From Methanoculleus sp. UBA430 (GTDB taxonomy: Archaea > Halobacteriota > Methanomicrobia > Methanomicrobiales > Methanoculleaceae), in assembly GCF_002506585.1 (NCBI RefSeq), contig NZ_DAXW01000003.1, positions 241,338 to 305,337 of the forward strand: a stretch of DNA of 64,000 bases, in the 5' to 3' direction. Shown in pieces: positions 24,743-33,840 of the stretch (its first letter is position 1; each line of letters starts with the position of its first letter). A model generated the notes under the pieces. That model ran no database searches and was not told the origin of the DNA. It saw only the letters and a program-made list of their open reading frames with translations. The position numbers were made by a program, and so were the translations under genes.

Positions 24743-24925
24743 GAGCCGGATCCGTTGGTTTTGTTCCGGAGAATTCGCCGCAGTCCATCAGGGACGTTCG
24801 CTGCGCCGGTCGATACCGAACCCGGACTGCGGAGGTGACCGGCTACCGGAAGACACGTAGAGGCGTGCGATGGGGGAATAACAAAATAGCACCGTTTTTA
24901 TACTCACGGCAACCTGATCTCTTTA

Positions 24926-25660
24926 ATGTCGCATCAACTCCCCCTCGCGAGGACTGCGCTGCTCCTCATCGTCCTCATGCTGCTCATCACCCCGGGGAGC
25001 GCTGCCGGCACAGAGCCGAGCGAATGGGAGTATCCGGAAACGATACCGGGCGATCCGGTCCCTGAGTACATCTGGAACGTGCCGCTCAAACTGATCCTGC
25101 TCGACTTCGTCTTCATGACCGCCCCCCTGCTCTTCCTCCCGGTCCAATTCCTCATATCGGTAACCGTATGGCTCATTCTCGGCCAGAGGAGGATCTCCAG
25201 AAAGAACGTTCTCGAACACGACACCCGCCGTGCGGCGTACCTCTGCATCCGGGAGAACCCCGGGATCAACTACGCCTTCCTCTCCTGCAGGCTGGGCGTT
25301 AACGCAGGAACCCTCCGGTACCACCTTGCAATCCTCCGCGAGACGGGAAAGATTCTCGCGGAGCACGACCACGGGCAGGTGCGGTATTATGCGAACGGCA
25401 AGAGGGGGCATGAGGGAGAGAGTTATTCTCTCAGTGGGACGCGGAGAGAGATCCTCGATCTCATCACGCGGAATCCAGGGATAGCGCGAAAAGATGTCGC
25501 ATCCGCGCTCGGGATCTCCGGTGCATCGGTGACCTGGCATATGTCGCTGCTCATCCGGGACGGTGCCGTACGGAGCGAGAAGGACGGAAGGCTGGTGCGC
25601 TATTTCCCCCGGCGGGGTATCGTATTCCGGGCGAATAGGGGCGCAGACGCAACCGGTTAG
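24926..25660 (+). CDS. Membrane-anchored regulator with two winged-helix domains
   Basis: The 244-residue product has a signal-anchor (about 8-26), an extracellular loop with PVPEYIWNVPLK, a second membrane helix (about 62-88) and two winged-helix domains: about 97-155 (AAYLCIRENPGINY, GVNAGTLRYHLAILRETGKI) and about 172-232 (EILDLITRNPGIARKDVASAL, GASVTWHMSLLIRDGAV). It is the paralogue of 12331-13116. It converges with the 25719-26402 gene, repeating the 11.5-13.1 kb arrangement. A TATA-like TTTTTATAC lies at about 24896-24904. Confidence 0.8.
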   Translation: MSHQLPLARTALLLIVLMLLITPGSAAGTEPSEWEYPETIPGDPVPEYIWNVPLKLILLDFVFMTAPLLFLPVQFLISVTVWLILGQRRISRKNVLEHDTRRAAYLCIRENPGINYAFLSCRLGVNAGTLRYHLAILRETGKILAEHDHGQVRYYANGKRGHEGESYSLSGTRREILDLITRNPGIARKDVASALGISGASVTWHMSLLIRDGAVRSEKDGRLVRYFPRRGIVFRANRGADATG

Positions 25661-25718
25661 GTCACCTGGGGGCAGTTGGGCTGGAGGCGATGAATGAGTC
25701 CCGGTTCTCGACGCTCAC

Positions 25719-26402
25719 CTACCCGTAGACTACGGACTCGGCTGCCGCGAGATCCTGCCGGGTGAACGCAATAAGAACCTCTTCTGGAGATGGTGGAGAT
25801 CCCGGGCTCCGGTGGGGAGTGATCGTGATGGTGTACCAGCGCGCGTCCGGGCCGAACATCACTTCTTTCACCGGGCGGAATATTCCATCCAAGACCTCGT
25901 AGAGCCTTCCCCGGGTCTCGTTGTAGTGGTCCCCGTACGCGTTCACGCTCACAAGAAGCCTCATACCCCGGTCCCGGGAGGGAATATCCTCCAGGGCGAT
26001 AGCGTCGACCTCCCGCAAGAGTTCAAGGGGGTGCACCCCCTGCACGGAAAAATTGAACTTCTGCGATTTGGCCGATACTGTTCCGCCCGGCCCCACATAC
26101 GCCTCGTAGCCGTGCTGTTCGCCGTTCTTATCGCCGTAGAAGTAGAGCCATATCACCCGAATCGCGCCGTCCCCGGCGATGTTGGTCTCCAGTCGCAGCA
26201 GTCTCGCCGACTCGTTCTCGACGCCGGTGCTATCGACGGCGATCTCCCAGAGGTCCAGGATGGCCGGGTTGTACGCCGGGGACTCAAGATGGGTGATATT
26301 CTCGATACGGGTGACGTCCGGAGCCTCCGGTAAGATGAAGAAGTGCATGCAGGCGTAGACAGTTATTACTCCGACGGTGACGGCAAGGATCGGTCGTCTC
26401 AT
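25719..26402 (-). CDS. Membrane-anchored extracellular protein, paralogue of 11546-12232
   Basis: The 227-residue product begins with a membrane helix (about 5-24) and has an extracellular domain resembling the 11546 protein across its length (see that entry for matching segments). Shared C-terminal pattern LIAFTRQDLAAAESVVYG against LILFTEQDIALADTVVYA. No catalytic motif is obvious. It converges with the membrane-bound regulator at 24926-25660, so the pair may act as surface component and sensor, which is inference. Confidence 0.68.
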   Translation of the reverse strand: MRRPILAVTVGVITVYACMHFFILPEAPDVTRIENITHLESPAYNPAILDLWEIAVDSTGVENESARLLRLETNIAGDGAIRVIWLYFYGDKNGEQHGYEAYVGPGGTVSAKSQKFNFSVQGVHPLELLREVDAIALEDIPSRDRGMRLLVSVNAYGDHYNETRGRLYEVLDGIFRPVKEVMFGPDARWYTITITPHRSPGSPPSPEEVLIAFTRQDLAAAESVVYG

Positions 26403-26773
26403 GGTAGTTCCGGGCCGATGGAACCGGCGTGGTTAAAGTCAGTATGGGACCGGCCGGGCTTGAAGTTTCCGAAATGTGACCGGTGCAGAGTATCGTCGGT
26501 GTACCGCGGCCACTGGTCGGATCCACTCCTCTCACGCCCCGACGTGTAGAGGAATGTGAGAGAAAAGGTATATGGAGTAACGATCCAGTCTCAAGACGGC
26601 AACACCCGTGGAAGTGCATCTGAGTAATCCTTGCCCGTTCCGGGCGGCGGAAAAACCTCGATTGTCACTTAAGGGGCGATGCCGCGTATTGTCGCGGGCC
26701 TGCGGCACTCTTGCGACCACGGACGGAGAACGAGCATGAAGATAGATATATGTACACTGACCGGTGATAACAC
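26403..26773 (+). other. 371-base gap holding composite promoter copy 6
   Basis: The gap separates divergent genes. On the plus strand it carries GACGTGTAG (26541-26549), 8 bases, GAGAGAA (26558-26564), then TATAT (26569-26573). Transcription should start near 26598 towards the ABC permease at 26774, giving a leader of about 175 bases. A 43-codon GTG-started frame at 26608-26739 lies inside that leader but has no clear protein character; a short non-coding RNA is another possibility. A second TATA-like sequence, GATATATG, is near 26746, just before the permease. Confidence 0.55.
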
Positions 26774-27742
26774 ATGACGGCGGAACGGGTCTTCACCGTG
26801 GCCCAAAAAGAGTTCACCGACCAGATCACGGGCTGGCGGTTCCTGGTGATCCTCGCCCTGTTCCTCGTCATCGCCCTGGTGGGAACCTACAGCGGGGTCG
26901 GGAGCTACGAGAGAGAACTGGATAGGTATGCCCAGCAACTGGCGGCGATGGAAGACCGGTTCGACGGACCGGCCGGGATGATGCCCGCAAAACCCCCGGT
27001 CGAGGGCATCTACTCCTCGATGTTCCGGACGCTGGTCTCCTACGGGGGGCTCCTTGCCATCGCCGTCGGGTTCAGCCTGGTCTCCGGGGAGAAGGAGTCC
27101 CGGTCGCTCAAAAGCCTCCTCTCCCACCCGGTCTATCGCGACGAGATCATCAACGGCAAGGCGCTCGGGGGCGTTGCGCTGCTCGCCCTCGTCGTCGGGA
27201 GTGTGCTCGCAATATCCACCGCGCTCCTCCTCGTCTTCTCGATCGTGCCCTCTTCCGGCGATCTGTGGATGATCCTGACCTACGCCGGCGTCATCCTCCT
27301 CTTCCTCGTGACGTTCTTCTCCATCGCGCTAGCCATCTCCACCCTCTGCCGGGAGAGCGGCAGCGCCCTGCTCCTCTCCGTGGTCGTCTTCATCCTCCTC
27401 GTCTTCCTGTTCCCCTACGCCACCACGCATATCGGGATGGCGCTCATGATGGAGGAGCCCGATCCGGCGGCATATGGTGGGGATATCTCGTCGGAAGGTT
27501 ACCAGGCAGCAATCACGGCGTATTACGGTCAGTTTGACCTTATCCAGAGCATCGGAAACCTCGCATCACCGCAGATGGCAACCAATGCCCTCATCCAGGG
27601 GATCGCCAACGCCCCGACATCAGGGGCAACCCTTGAAGATACGCTCGGCGGGATATGGTCGAGTGTTGCGGCCCTGACCATCTACCCCGTCGCTTTCTTC
27701 GCCGTCGCGTACACGAGGTTCATGCGGATGGATATCCGGTGA
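26774..27742 (+). CDS. ABC-2 type permease, orphan
   Basis: A 322-residue membrane protein of the NosY/ABC-2 permease type: N-terminal amphipathic stretch (VAQKEFTDQITGWRF), first helix about 23-41, a large extracellular loop (about 42-88), then GFSLVSGEKESRSLKSLLSHPVYRDEI (given as two motifs, SGEKESRSLKSLLS and PVYRDEIINGK), the ABC-2 coupling region, and four or five further helices. A second extracellular loop lies about 225-275. No ATP-binding subunit gene lies next to it in this window. It is the only gene downstream of the promoter copy at 26541. Confidence 0.8.
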   Translation: MTAERVFTVAQKEFTDQITGWRFLVILALFLVIALVGTYSGVGSYERELDRYAQQLAAMEDRFDGPAGMMPAKPPVEGIYSSMFRTLVSYGGLLAIAVGFSLVSGEKESRSLKSLLSHPVYRDEIINGKALGGVALLALVVGSVLAISTALLLVFSIVPSSGDLWMILTYAGVILLFLVTFFSIALAISTLCRESGSALLLSVVVFILLVFLFPYATTHIGMALMMEEPDPAAYGGDISSEGYQAAITAYYGQFDLIQSIGNLASPQMATNALIQGIANAPTSGATLEDTLGGIWSSVAALTIYPVAFFAVAYTRFMRMDIR

Positions 27743-27773
27743 CCGCTCGTGAGAGGAGGGGGCTCTGTATCCC

Positions 27774-28505
27774 TTACCAAAACGCCAGATATAGGAAATA
27801 AACCCCGATCACGACGATCGCGACGCCAACGATCCGGTCGAAGGCCTCCCCGCTCACCCTCGCCTTCTCCTTGATCCTCTTCCCGACCGCGCCGCCGAGC
27901 GAGCTGATCACGATGAGGGGGATCGCGAGCCCCACGGCGTACACAAAGATCGTGAAGAGCCCCTCGATAGCCGTCTGGTAGAGCGCGATGTAGGTCAGGA
28001 CGACGAGGAGCATCGGCGCTCCGCGCCCCACGGTGATCGCCCCGAACGAGAGCCCGAGGAGGAACGCTCCCGTAACGGAGTAAGATACGGGCGCCCGAAA
28101 GAGGTTGAAGATGCTCCGTATCGGCGGTTTGTAGACATGGAGGAGCTGCAGCCCCATCAGGATCATCAGCACCCCGCCGATCCCCCACGCGACGGTGTCA
28201 CTCAAGAAAAGCAGGTACTCGCCGACGTATCCCGCGACCCCCCCGAGCGGCAGAAGGACGAGGACCGTGCCGAGCGAGAACGCCACAGTCAATTTGAGGA
28301 TCCCGGCGAGCGTGAGGTTCGTCTTGCCGCTCGTCAGGTAGCCTATTAGCCCGAGACAGAGGACGCTGTTGCAGGGGCAGATCCCGGCGACGAGGCCGAA
28401 AACGAAGACGCCGAGGACCGAGGGGTCGAAGGAGGCCACGAAGAGAGGTTGGATCGGGAACGAAAATATACCTACGGTTCCGCACTCTCCGGCACGGAGA
28501 TACAT
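27774..28505 (-). CDS. CcdA-like membrane protein (cytochrome c biogenesis/DsbD family)
   Basis: A 243-residue protein with six or seven membrane helices. The first helix keeps GICPCNSVLCLGLIGYL (about 41-57), an unusual Cys-Pro-Cys variant of the CcdA redox site; the matching fourth-helix region (GLSFGAITVGRGAPM, about 150-164) has no cysteine, so a standard two-cysteine shuttle is not evident. It may act in thiol or metal transfer rather than cytochrome c maturation. It converges with the permease gene, ending 31 bases from it. Confidence 0.72.
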   Translation of the reverse strand: MYLRAGECGTVGIFSFPIQPLFVASFDPSVLGVFVFGLVAGICPCNSVLCLGLIGYLTSGKTNLTLAGILKLTVAFSLGTVLVLLPLGGVAGYVGEYLLFLSDTVAWGIGGVLMILMGLQLLHVYKPPIRSIFNLFRAPVSYSVTGAFLLGLSFGAITVGRGAPMLLVVLTYIALYQTAIEGLFTIFVYAVGLAIPLIVISSLGGAVGKRIKEKARVSGEAFDRIVGVAIVVIGVYFLYLAFW

Positions 28506-28551
28506 TTAGAGAGGTATTTCAGAGCAGAGGCTCCATACTCCTCGAACAGCA

Positions 28552-30330
28552 ATGGTCCCGTGGGAGCTCGTATTCGCCGTCGTTCCTGGCCTGATCCTCT
28601 TCTTCTACGGGATAGAGAACTTCTCCCGGGAGATTCTCGCGGTCGCGAAGGGCAGCTTCGCCGCTGTCCTCGGCAGGGTGACGGCGCGGCCCATCCTCGC
28701 TGCGCTCCTCGGCGCCGTCGTCACCGCTCTCGTCCAGTCGAGCGCGGCGACGACGATCATCACCGTCAACCTCGTTAACACCGGGACGCTCTCATTCCTC
28801 CAGAGCCTCGGGATCATCATCGGCTCAAACATCGGGACGACCGTCACCGCCCAGCTCGTCGCCTTCAAGATGACGGCCTTCGGGCAGGTGCTGATCCCGG
28901 TCGGGTTCCTCGTCGGGATCTTCGGGCGGCGCTACCGGTTCCTGGGGAAACCCCTCTTCTACTTCGGCCTGGTCTTCTTCAGCTTAAACCTCATCTCCAC
29001 GGCGCTCGCGCCGTTCCAGAACGATCCCGAACTCATCGGACTTATCACGGATTACTCGGCACTCCCGCTCGCCATCCTGATCGGGTTTCTCGTGACGACC
29101 ATGATACAGTCGAGCGCCGTCACGACCGGGCTTGCCGTCGTCCTCGCCCAGCAGGGCCTGCTTACCCTCCCGCAGGCGATACCGCTCCTGCTTGGCGCGA
29201 ATATCGGATCGACCACGACGACCCTGATCGCCTCGGCCCGGATGGGCCTCCACTCCCGGCGGGCGGCGGTCGCTCACTTCACCTTCAACCTCGGCGGTGT
29301 GCTCCTGATCTTCCCGTTCCTCGTGCCGTTCACCGATATCGTGACGACGATCGGCGGGACCGAGGCGCAGATGGTGGCGAACGCCCACCTCCTCTTCAAC
29401 CTGATCACGGCAGGCGTCTTCCTCCTCCTCATCAGGCAGTTCGGACGGATCGTCGAACGGGTGGTGCCCGGGAGCGAGCCCGAGATCCTGATGCGGACAC
29501 GTCACCTCGAGGGCGGCCTCCCCGACGATACGCACCAGGGATTCGACCTGATCCAGCAGGAGCTCAAGCACGCCCACGAGGTCACGCTCGACCTCTTCCG
29601 GGCGGCGATGACCTACCTCGCCACCTCAAAGGAATCGGACTACCAGATGCTTGAGAAACTCAAGAGCCTGAACAACTACCTGGACCGGAGGATCGAACAG
29701 GCCCTCCGGCAGATCTCGGCACGGCAACTCTCCGACGCGGAAGCGACCGAGGTAGTCTTCCTTGTCCGGATGTCAAACGAGATCGGGCGGCTCGGTTACC
29801 TTGGGGCGGATCTCGGAGAGTTTTTCCGCAGAGTGTCGCGAGACGGGAACGGTGTCTCTGCCGGCCGGGTGAAAAAGACCGAGAGTGTCTACCGGATCCT
29901 TGATGGGAACATCGTCGGGCTCGGGCTCCTCTTCCCCCGGATCCGGGATACGACCGTCGCGGAACTCCGCGCCCGGGACATCGAACTCCAGCGTGTCATC
30001 AACGAGCATTACCGCGAACAGCTCGTCAGTCTCAAGAAGGAGGGCGACTTCGGGAACAGCCGCTACCTCGAGGTCCTCTCCATCATCGAAGCAGCGAACG
30101 CCAAGGTGCGGGACCTTCGCAAACTCGCCGAGCAGTATTCGCGCGAGAAGGCGGTCGAGGCAACGTCACTCCGGGTGGATGACCCGCTTCCTCTGCGCCA
30201 TCCGGTAGCCGGAGACGACCAGAAGAGAGTCCCCGACTTCCCGGTCGAGCGCCGCATCCCCGGAATCGACGTACAGCAGGGGGGTCCCGGCGAGCTTCCC
30301 CGGCGTGGCGACCACGATCAGGTTCGATAG
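28552..30330 (+). CDS. Na/Pi cotransporter family protein with PhoU-like domain
   Basis: A 592-residue protein of the NptA/PhoU fusion type. The membrane part (about 1-305) carries the inverted repeat signature QSSAATTIITVNLVN near 63 and QSSAVTTGLAVVLAQ near 187, each followed by GSNIGTT or GANIGST. The C-terminal PhoU-like helical domain covers about 330-545. It should import phosphate with sodium. The last 50 or so residues lie over the 3' end of the NAD kinase gene on the other strand and do not look conserved, so the natural end may have been extended. Confidence 0.85.
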   Translation: MVPWELVFAVVPGLILFFYGIENFSREILAVAKGSFAAVLGRVTARPILAALLGAVVTALVQSSAATTIITVNLVNTGTLSFLQSLGIIIGSNIGTTVTAQLVAFKMTAFGQVLIPVGFLVGIFGRRYRFLGKPLFYFGLVFFSLNLISTALAPFQNDPELIGLITDYSALPLAILIGFLVTTMIQSSAVTTGLAVVLAQQGLLTLPQAIPLLLGANIGSTTTTLIASARMGLHSRRAAVAHFTFNLGGVLLIFPFLVPFTDIVTTIGGTEAQMVANAHLLFNLITAGVFLLLIRQFGRIVERVVPGSEPEILMRTRHLEGGLPDDTHQGFDLIQQELKHAHEVTLDLFRAAMTYLATSKESDYQMLEKLKSLNNYLDRRIEQALRQISARQLSDAEATEVVFLVRMSNEIGRLGYLGADLGEFFRRVSRDGNGVSAGRVKKTESVYRILDGNIVGLGLLFPRIRDTTVAELRARDIELQRVINEHYREQLVSLKKEGDFGNSRYLEVLSIIEAANAKVRDLRKLAEQYSREKAVEATSLRVDDPLPLRHPVAGDDQKRVPDFPVERRIPGIDVQQGGPGELPRRGDHDQVR

Positions 30331-31269
30331 CCCCGCTTTCCGGAGCACTGCGGGGCTTACCTGCTGGTTCCCCCTCCCGAGGATGAACCCCTGGGCGCCG
30401 ATAGGGCTCACGACGATCTTCGCCCGCGGGTATCGCTCAAGGAGAGCGAGCAGCGTCCGTTCGTCGGCGTCGCGGGCGAGGGTCTCTCCGTTCCTGACGG
30501 CATCGACCCCGAGGAGGGTCGGGGCAAGCCCGAGCCGCTCCATGACCCGGGCCGTCGTGCTCCCGGCGCCGACGATAAAGAGGGTCTCCGGGAGCATGAT
30601 TTCGGTGATAAACGCGGCAATATCATCCTTCGCCCGCTCCTCGTCCTGCTGCTCGAAGACCTGCTTCCCTCCTTGCGTCCGCTCCGGAATGTAGGGGACG
30701 CACGCGTAGCCGTAGAGCCGGGCCGCAAGGCGTCCGGAGCGGTAAGCCTCCTCGTCGACGTCCATCACCTCGGAGTCCCGGCAGGCGATCCGCCCGGCCT
30801 GCCGGATGAGGTCGGCCGCCGCCGAGGGATTGACCGCAAAGACCGCCGAGTACATCTTCACCCCGGCGGGAATACCGAGAATGGGGACCGACCGGCCTAC
30901 GGCGTCAAAGACATCCCGGGCCGTCCCGTCCCCGCCGCAGAAGACGATCAGATCGACCCCGGCATCAAGGAACGCCCGGCACGCGGCCTTTGTGTCGGCG
31001 GCGCCGGTCGGCGTGCCGGGCTGGTAGAGAACGGTGAAGCGTTCGATCCCCGCCGTCACGAGAACGTCCTCCCCCATCGGCGCTGCAGCGGCGTACCATG
31101 TGATATCATCGTCGCGGAGGAGAGAGAGGGCCTGCATCGCACGATCGCCGGCACGCGGAACCGCGCCCCGGCGGAGGGCTTCCTCCGCCTGCCCGTCCGT
31201 CCCCTTCAGCCCAACGGCGCCGCCCAGCCCGGCGAGGGGGTTGACCAGGAGACCGATGGTCTTTTTCAT
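30166..31269 (-). CDS. ATP-NAD kinase family protein
   Basis: A 367-residue protein with the NAD/diacylglycerol kinase-like signature GGDGTARDV (about 117-125) and an N-terminal LVNPLAGLGGAVG phosphate loop. The long form with C-terminal SPIGAQGFILGRGNQQ matches the archaeal/bacterial ATP-NAD kinase-like group (COG3199, AcoX-like); the true substrate is uncertain. Its ATG overlaps the stop of trpA by 4 bases, so it is probably the last gene of the trp operon. Its 3' end overlaps the phosphate transporter gene by 165 bases in convergent orientation. Confidence 0.8.
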   Translation of the reverse strand: MKKTIGLLVNPLAGLGGAVGLKGTDGQAEEALRRGAVPRAGDRAMQALSLLRDDDITWYAAAAPMGEDVLVTAGIERFTVLYQPGTPTGAADTKAACRAFLDAGVDLIVFCGGDGTARDVFDAVGRSVPILGIPAGVKMYSAVFAVNPSAAADLIRQAGRIACRDSEVMDVDEEAYRSGRLAARLYGYACVPYIPERTQGGKQVFEQQDEERAKDDIAAFITEIMLPETLFIVGAGSTTARVMERLGLAPTLLGVDAVRNGETLARDADERTLLALLERYPRAKIVVSPIGAQGFILGRGNQQVSPAVLRKAGLSNLIVVATPGKLAGTPLLYVDSGDAALDREVGDSLLVVSGYRMAQRKRVIHPE

Positions 31270-32099
31270 CCCTCTACTCTTTTGTGCCGGGGTATATCAG
31301 GTTCGGGGTCGGGGACGAGACCGCCGCGTAGCGACCTGATCGCCGTCGCGAGCGCTTCGTCCATCGCGGCCTCGTCGCTTGAGTGCTCCTCGATGATCCG
31401 GACAAGGGCGCTCCCCACGATGACACCGTTTGCACCGGCTTCGACGACGATCCGAACGTGTTCCGGGCACGAGACCCCGAATCCGACGGCGAGTGGGAGG
31501 TTCGTCTTCTCCCGCACCGCGCCGACGAGGCAGGCGATACCGGGCGGGAGCCGGTCGCGTTCGCCGGTAACCCCCTCGAGCGAGATCAGGTAGACAAACC
31601 CGGAGGCCTCCCGGAGGATCGCGTGCTGCCGCTCCGGCGAGGTCGTCGGGGCGATGAGGGCAATCCGGTCGATGCCGTATCGGACGGCATGCGGCGCAAC
31701 CTCGTCCGACTCCTCGACGGGGAGGTCGACGATGAGGACCCCGTCCGCATCGGCGGCGGCCTCCGAAAAGAACCGTTCGGGTCCCCGGCGGTGGACGACG
31801 TTGTAGTAAGTGAAGAGGACGATGGGAAGATCCGGTGCGTGCTTCCTGACCCGCCGGACGAGTGCGAAGACGTCGTCCAGGGTCGTGCCCGCCCGGAGAG
31901 CGCGGACATGCGCCCGCTCGATCACGGGGCCGTCCGCCACCGGGTCGGAATAGGGAACGGCGATCTCGAGGAGGTCGACGCCCGCATCGACCATCGTTGC
32001 GGCTACCCCGAACGATCTTTCTCCATCCGGGTCCCCGGCGACGGTAAACCCGATAAAGACCGGATTCTTCCGGGCAAAGAGCGCCTCAATCCGGCTCAT
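31266..32099 (-). CDS. trpA: Tryptophan synthase alpha subunit
   Basis: A 277-residue TIM-barrel enzyme that splits indole-3-glycerol phosphate to indole for TrpB. Conserved LEIAVPYSDPVADGPVIE (catalytic Asp, about 46-63; the usual Glu is also present) and the phosphate-binding GFGVSCPEHV and GVIVGSALV near 205-235 are visible. It overlaps trpB by 4 bases and the NAD kinase gene by 4 bases. Confidence 0.95.
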   Translation of the reverse strand: MSRIEALFARKNPVFIGFTVAGDPDGERSFGVAATMVDAGVDLLEIAVPYSDPVADGPVIERAHVRALRAGTTLDDVFALVRRVRKHAPDLPIVLFTYYNVVHRRGPERFFSEAAADADGVLIVDLPVEESDEVAPHAVRYGIDRIALIAPTTSPERQHAILREASGFVYLISLEGVTGERDRLPPGIACLVGAVREKTNLPLAVGFGVSCPEHVRIVVEAGANGVIVGSALVRIIEEHSSDEAAMDEALATAIRSLRGGLVPDPEPDIPRHKRVEG

Positions 32100-33268
32100 G
32101 CCGCACCCCCGTGGATCATTGCAACGTCGGCGACGTCTTTGTCGCCTCTCCCGGAGAGGTTGATGACGATAATACCGTCACGGTCAAGGTCCCCCGCCGC
32201 CCGGAGAGCGTAGGCGACCGCGTGGGCGGACTCAAGCGCCGGGATGATCCCCTCGGTCCGGGAGAGATAGCGGAAAGCCCGGAGTGCTTCGGCGTCCGTG
32301 ACCGCCTCGTAGCGGACCCTCCCGGAGTCCTTCAGCATGGCATGCTCGGGCCCGACCGAGGGGTGATCGAGGCCGGCAGCGATCGAGTGCGTCTCGCACG
32401 CCTGGCCGTCGGCGTCCTGGAGAAGATAGGAGAGAGCACCCTGGAAGACCCCGACCGAACCGGCCGAGAGCGAAGCCCCGTGATGGCCGGACTCAAGCCC
32501 CTCGCCCCCGGCCTCGACGCCGACGAGCCGCACGTCGTCGTTTGAGAACGGGGAGAAGATCCCGATCGCGTTCGAACCCCCGCCGACGCAGGCGACGACG
32601 GTGTCGGGGAGTCTCCCCTCCCGCTCGAGGATCTGCCGCCGCGCCTCTTCGCCGATGACCGACTGGAAGTCCCGGACGATCCGGGGGAAGGGGTGCGGGC
32701 CGACGCAGGAGCCGAGCAGGTAGTGGGTCTCCCGGAGGTTCGCCACCCAATCGCGCATCGCCGCGTTGATGGCGTCTTTGAGGGTCCGCGTCCCGGAGAC
32801 GACCGGGACGACCCGGGCGCCGAGGAGTTCCATCCGGAAGACGTTGAGCGCCTGGCGCCGGGTATCCACCTCGCCCATGTAGACCTCGACCGGGAGACCG
32901 AGGGCCGCGCCCGCGATCGCCGTCGCGACGCCGTGCTGCCCGGCTCCGGTCTCGGCAATGAGCCGGCGCTTGCCCATGAACTTCGCCATCAGCGCCTGGC
33001 CGAGGGTGTTGTTCAGTTTGTGCGCACCGCCGTGGAGGAGGTCCTCTCGCTTCAGGTAAACCCGGCAGCCGAGGTCGCGGGAGAGGTTCCCGCAGTAGGT
33101 GAGCGGGGTCTCCCGACCGGCGTATTCGTGGAGGTACCAGGAGAGCCGGCGGGAGAACTCCGGATCCTCACGAACCCGGGCGTAGGTCCCCTCAACCTCG
33201 ATCAGCGCGCTCATCAGGGTCTCGGGCACGTACTGCCCGCCGTATATACCGTATCGTCCTGGTTTCAT
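32096..33268 (-). CDS. trpB: Tryptophan synthase beta subunit
   Basis: A 390-residue PLP enzyme of the TrpB1 type that condenses indole with serine. PLP lysine in GGAHKLNNTLGQA (about 83-95), GAGQHGVATA following, and the PLP phosphate loop GGGSNAIG near 229. The start at 33268 (MKPGRYGIYGGQYVPE) overlaps trpF by 4 bases and fits the family start; the longer frame upstream is antisense-like. TrpB2 is encoded separately at 37699-39057. Confidence 0.95.
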   Translation of the reverse strand: MKPGRYGIYGGQYVPETLMSALIEVEGTYARVREDPEFSRRLSWYLHEYAGRETPLTYCGNLSRDLGCRVYLKREDLLHGGAHKLNNTLGQALMAKFMGKRRLIAETGAGQHGVATAIAGAALGLPVEVYMGEVDTRRQALNVFRMELLGARVVPVVSGTRTLKDAINAAMRDWVANLRETHYLLGSCVGPHPFPRIVRDFQSVIGEEARRQILEREGRLPDTVVACVGGGSNAIGIFSPFSNDDVRLVGVEAGGEGLESGHHGASLSAGSVGVFQGALSYLLQDADGQACETHSIAAGLDHPSVGPEHAMLKDSGRVRYEAVTDAEALRAFRYLSRTEGIIPALESAHAVAYALRAAGDLDRDGIIVINLSGRGDKDVADVAMIHGGAA

Positions 33269-33840
33269 AGATCGTTCATCATCCTGCATATCTTCACGAA
33301 CGCCCTCATGAGGCGCTGGTCCTTGACTCCCGGCGCCGCCTCGACGCCTGAACAGACGTCGACGGCATACGGCCGGACTGCCCGGATTGCCGCGGCGACG
33401 TTGCCGGGGGCGAGCCCTCCCGCGAGGATGACCGGCACCGGTGAGGAGGCCACGCACTCCCGGGCATACTCCGGGTCGAACGCCCGCCCGGTCCCGTGGC
33501 TGTTATCGACGATCACCGCGTCGCAGTCGTCCCGCAGGGGTTCGCCAGGCGCAAGCATCCGGATGACCCGCACCCCCGCGTCGCGCGGCACGGCGAGACC
33601 GCCTGCCACCTGCACCGCGTCCGGGCGCAGGGCGAGGATTCCCGGCAGATCTTCGGGCCGGGTGGTCGAGGTGACCGCGACCGTGGTCACGAACGGCGGG
33701 ACCGCCGCGAATATCTCACGGGCCACTTCAGGGGTCACCGAACGCGGCGAGGGGCTCGCGAGCACCACGCCGATCGCGTCGGCTCCGGCCGCCACGGCCA
33801 GGAGTGCGTCGCGAACGCTGGTCATCCCGCAGATCTTCAC
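33265..33840 (-). CDS. trpF: Phosphoribosylanthranilate isomerase
   Basis: A 191-residue TIM-barrel protein beginning VKICGMTS, the family hallmark with the catalytic cysteine. A GTG at 33840 that overlaps the trpC stop is the most likely start. The later VILAGGLAPGNV and DVCSGVEAAPGVKD stretches hold the phosphate site. It is somewhat short compared with the usual 200-210 residues. Confidence 0.92.
   Translation of the reverse strand: MKICGMTSVRDALLAVAAGADAIGVVLASPSPRSVTPEVAREIFAAVPPFVTTVAVTSTTRPEDLPGILALRPDAVQVAGGLAVPRDAGVRVIRMLAPGEPLRDDCDAVIVDNSHGTGRAFDPEYARECVASSPVPVILAGGLAPGNVAAAIRAVRPYAVDVCSGVEAAPGVKDQRLMRAFVKICRMMNDL

Noticed and set aside
24852..24885. Possible eighth composite promoter before the 24926 regulator (GACACGTAG, 8 bases, GATGGGG)
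   Set aside because: The second half matches only 3 of 7 positions and a better-placed TATA box (about 24896-24904) lies elsewhere.
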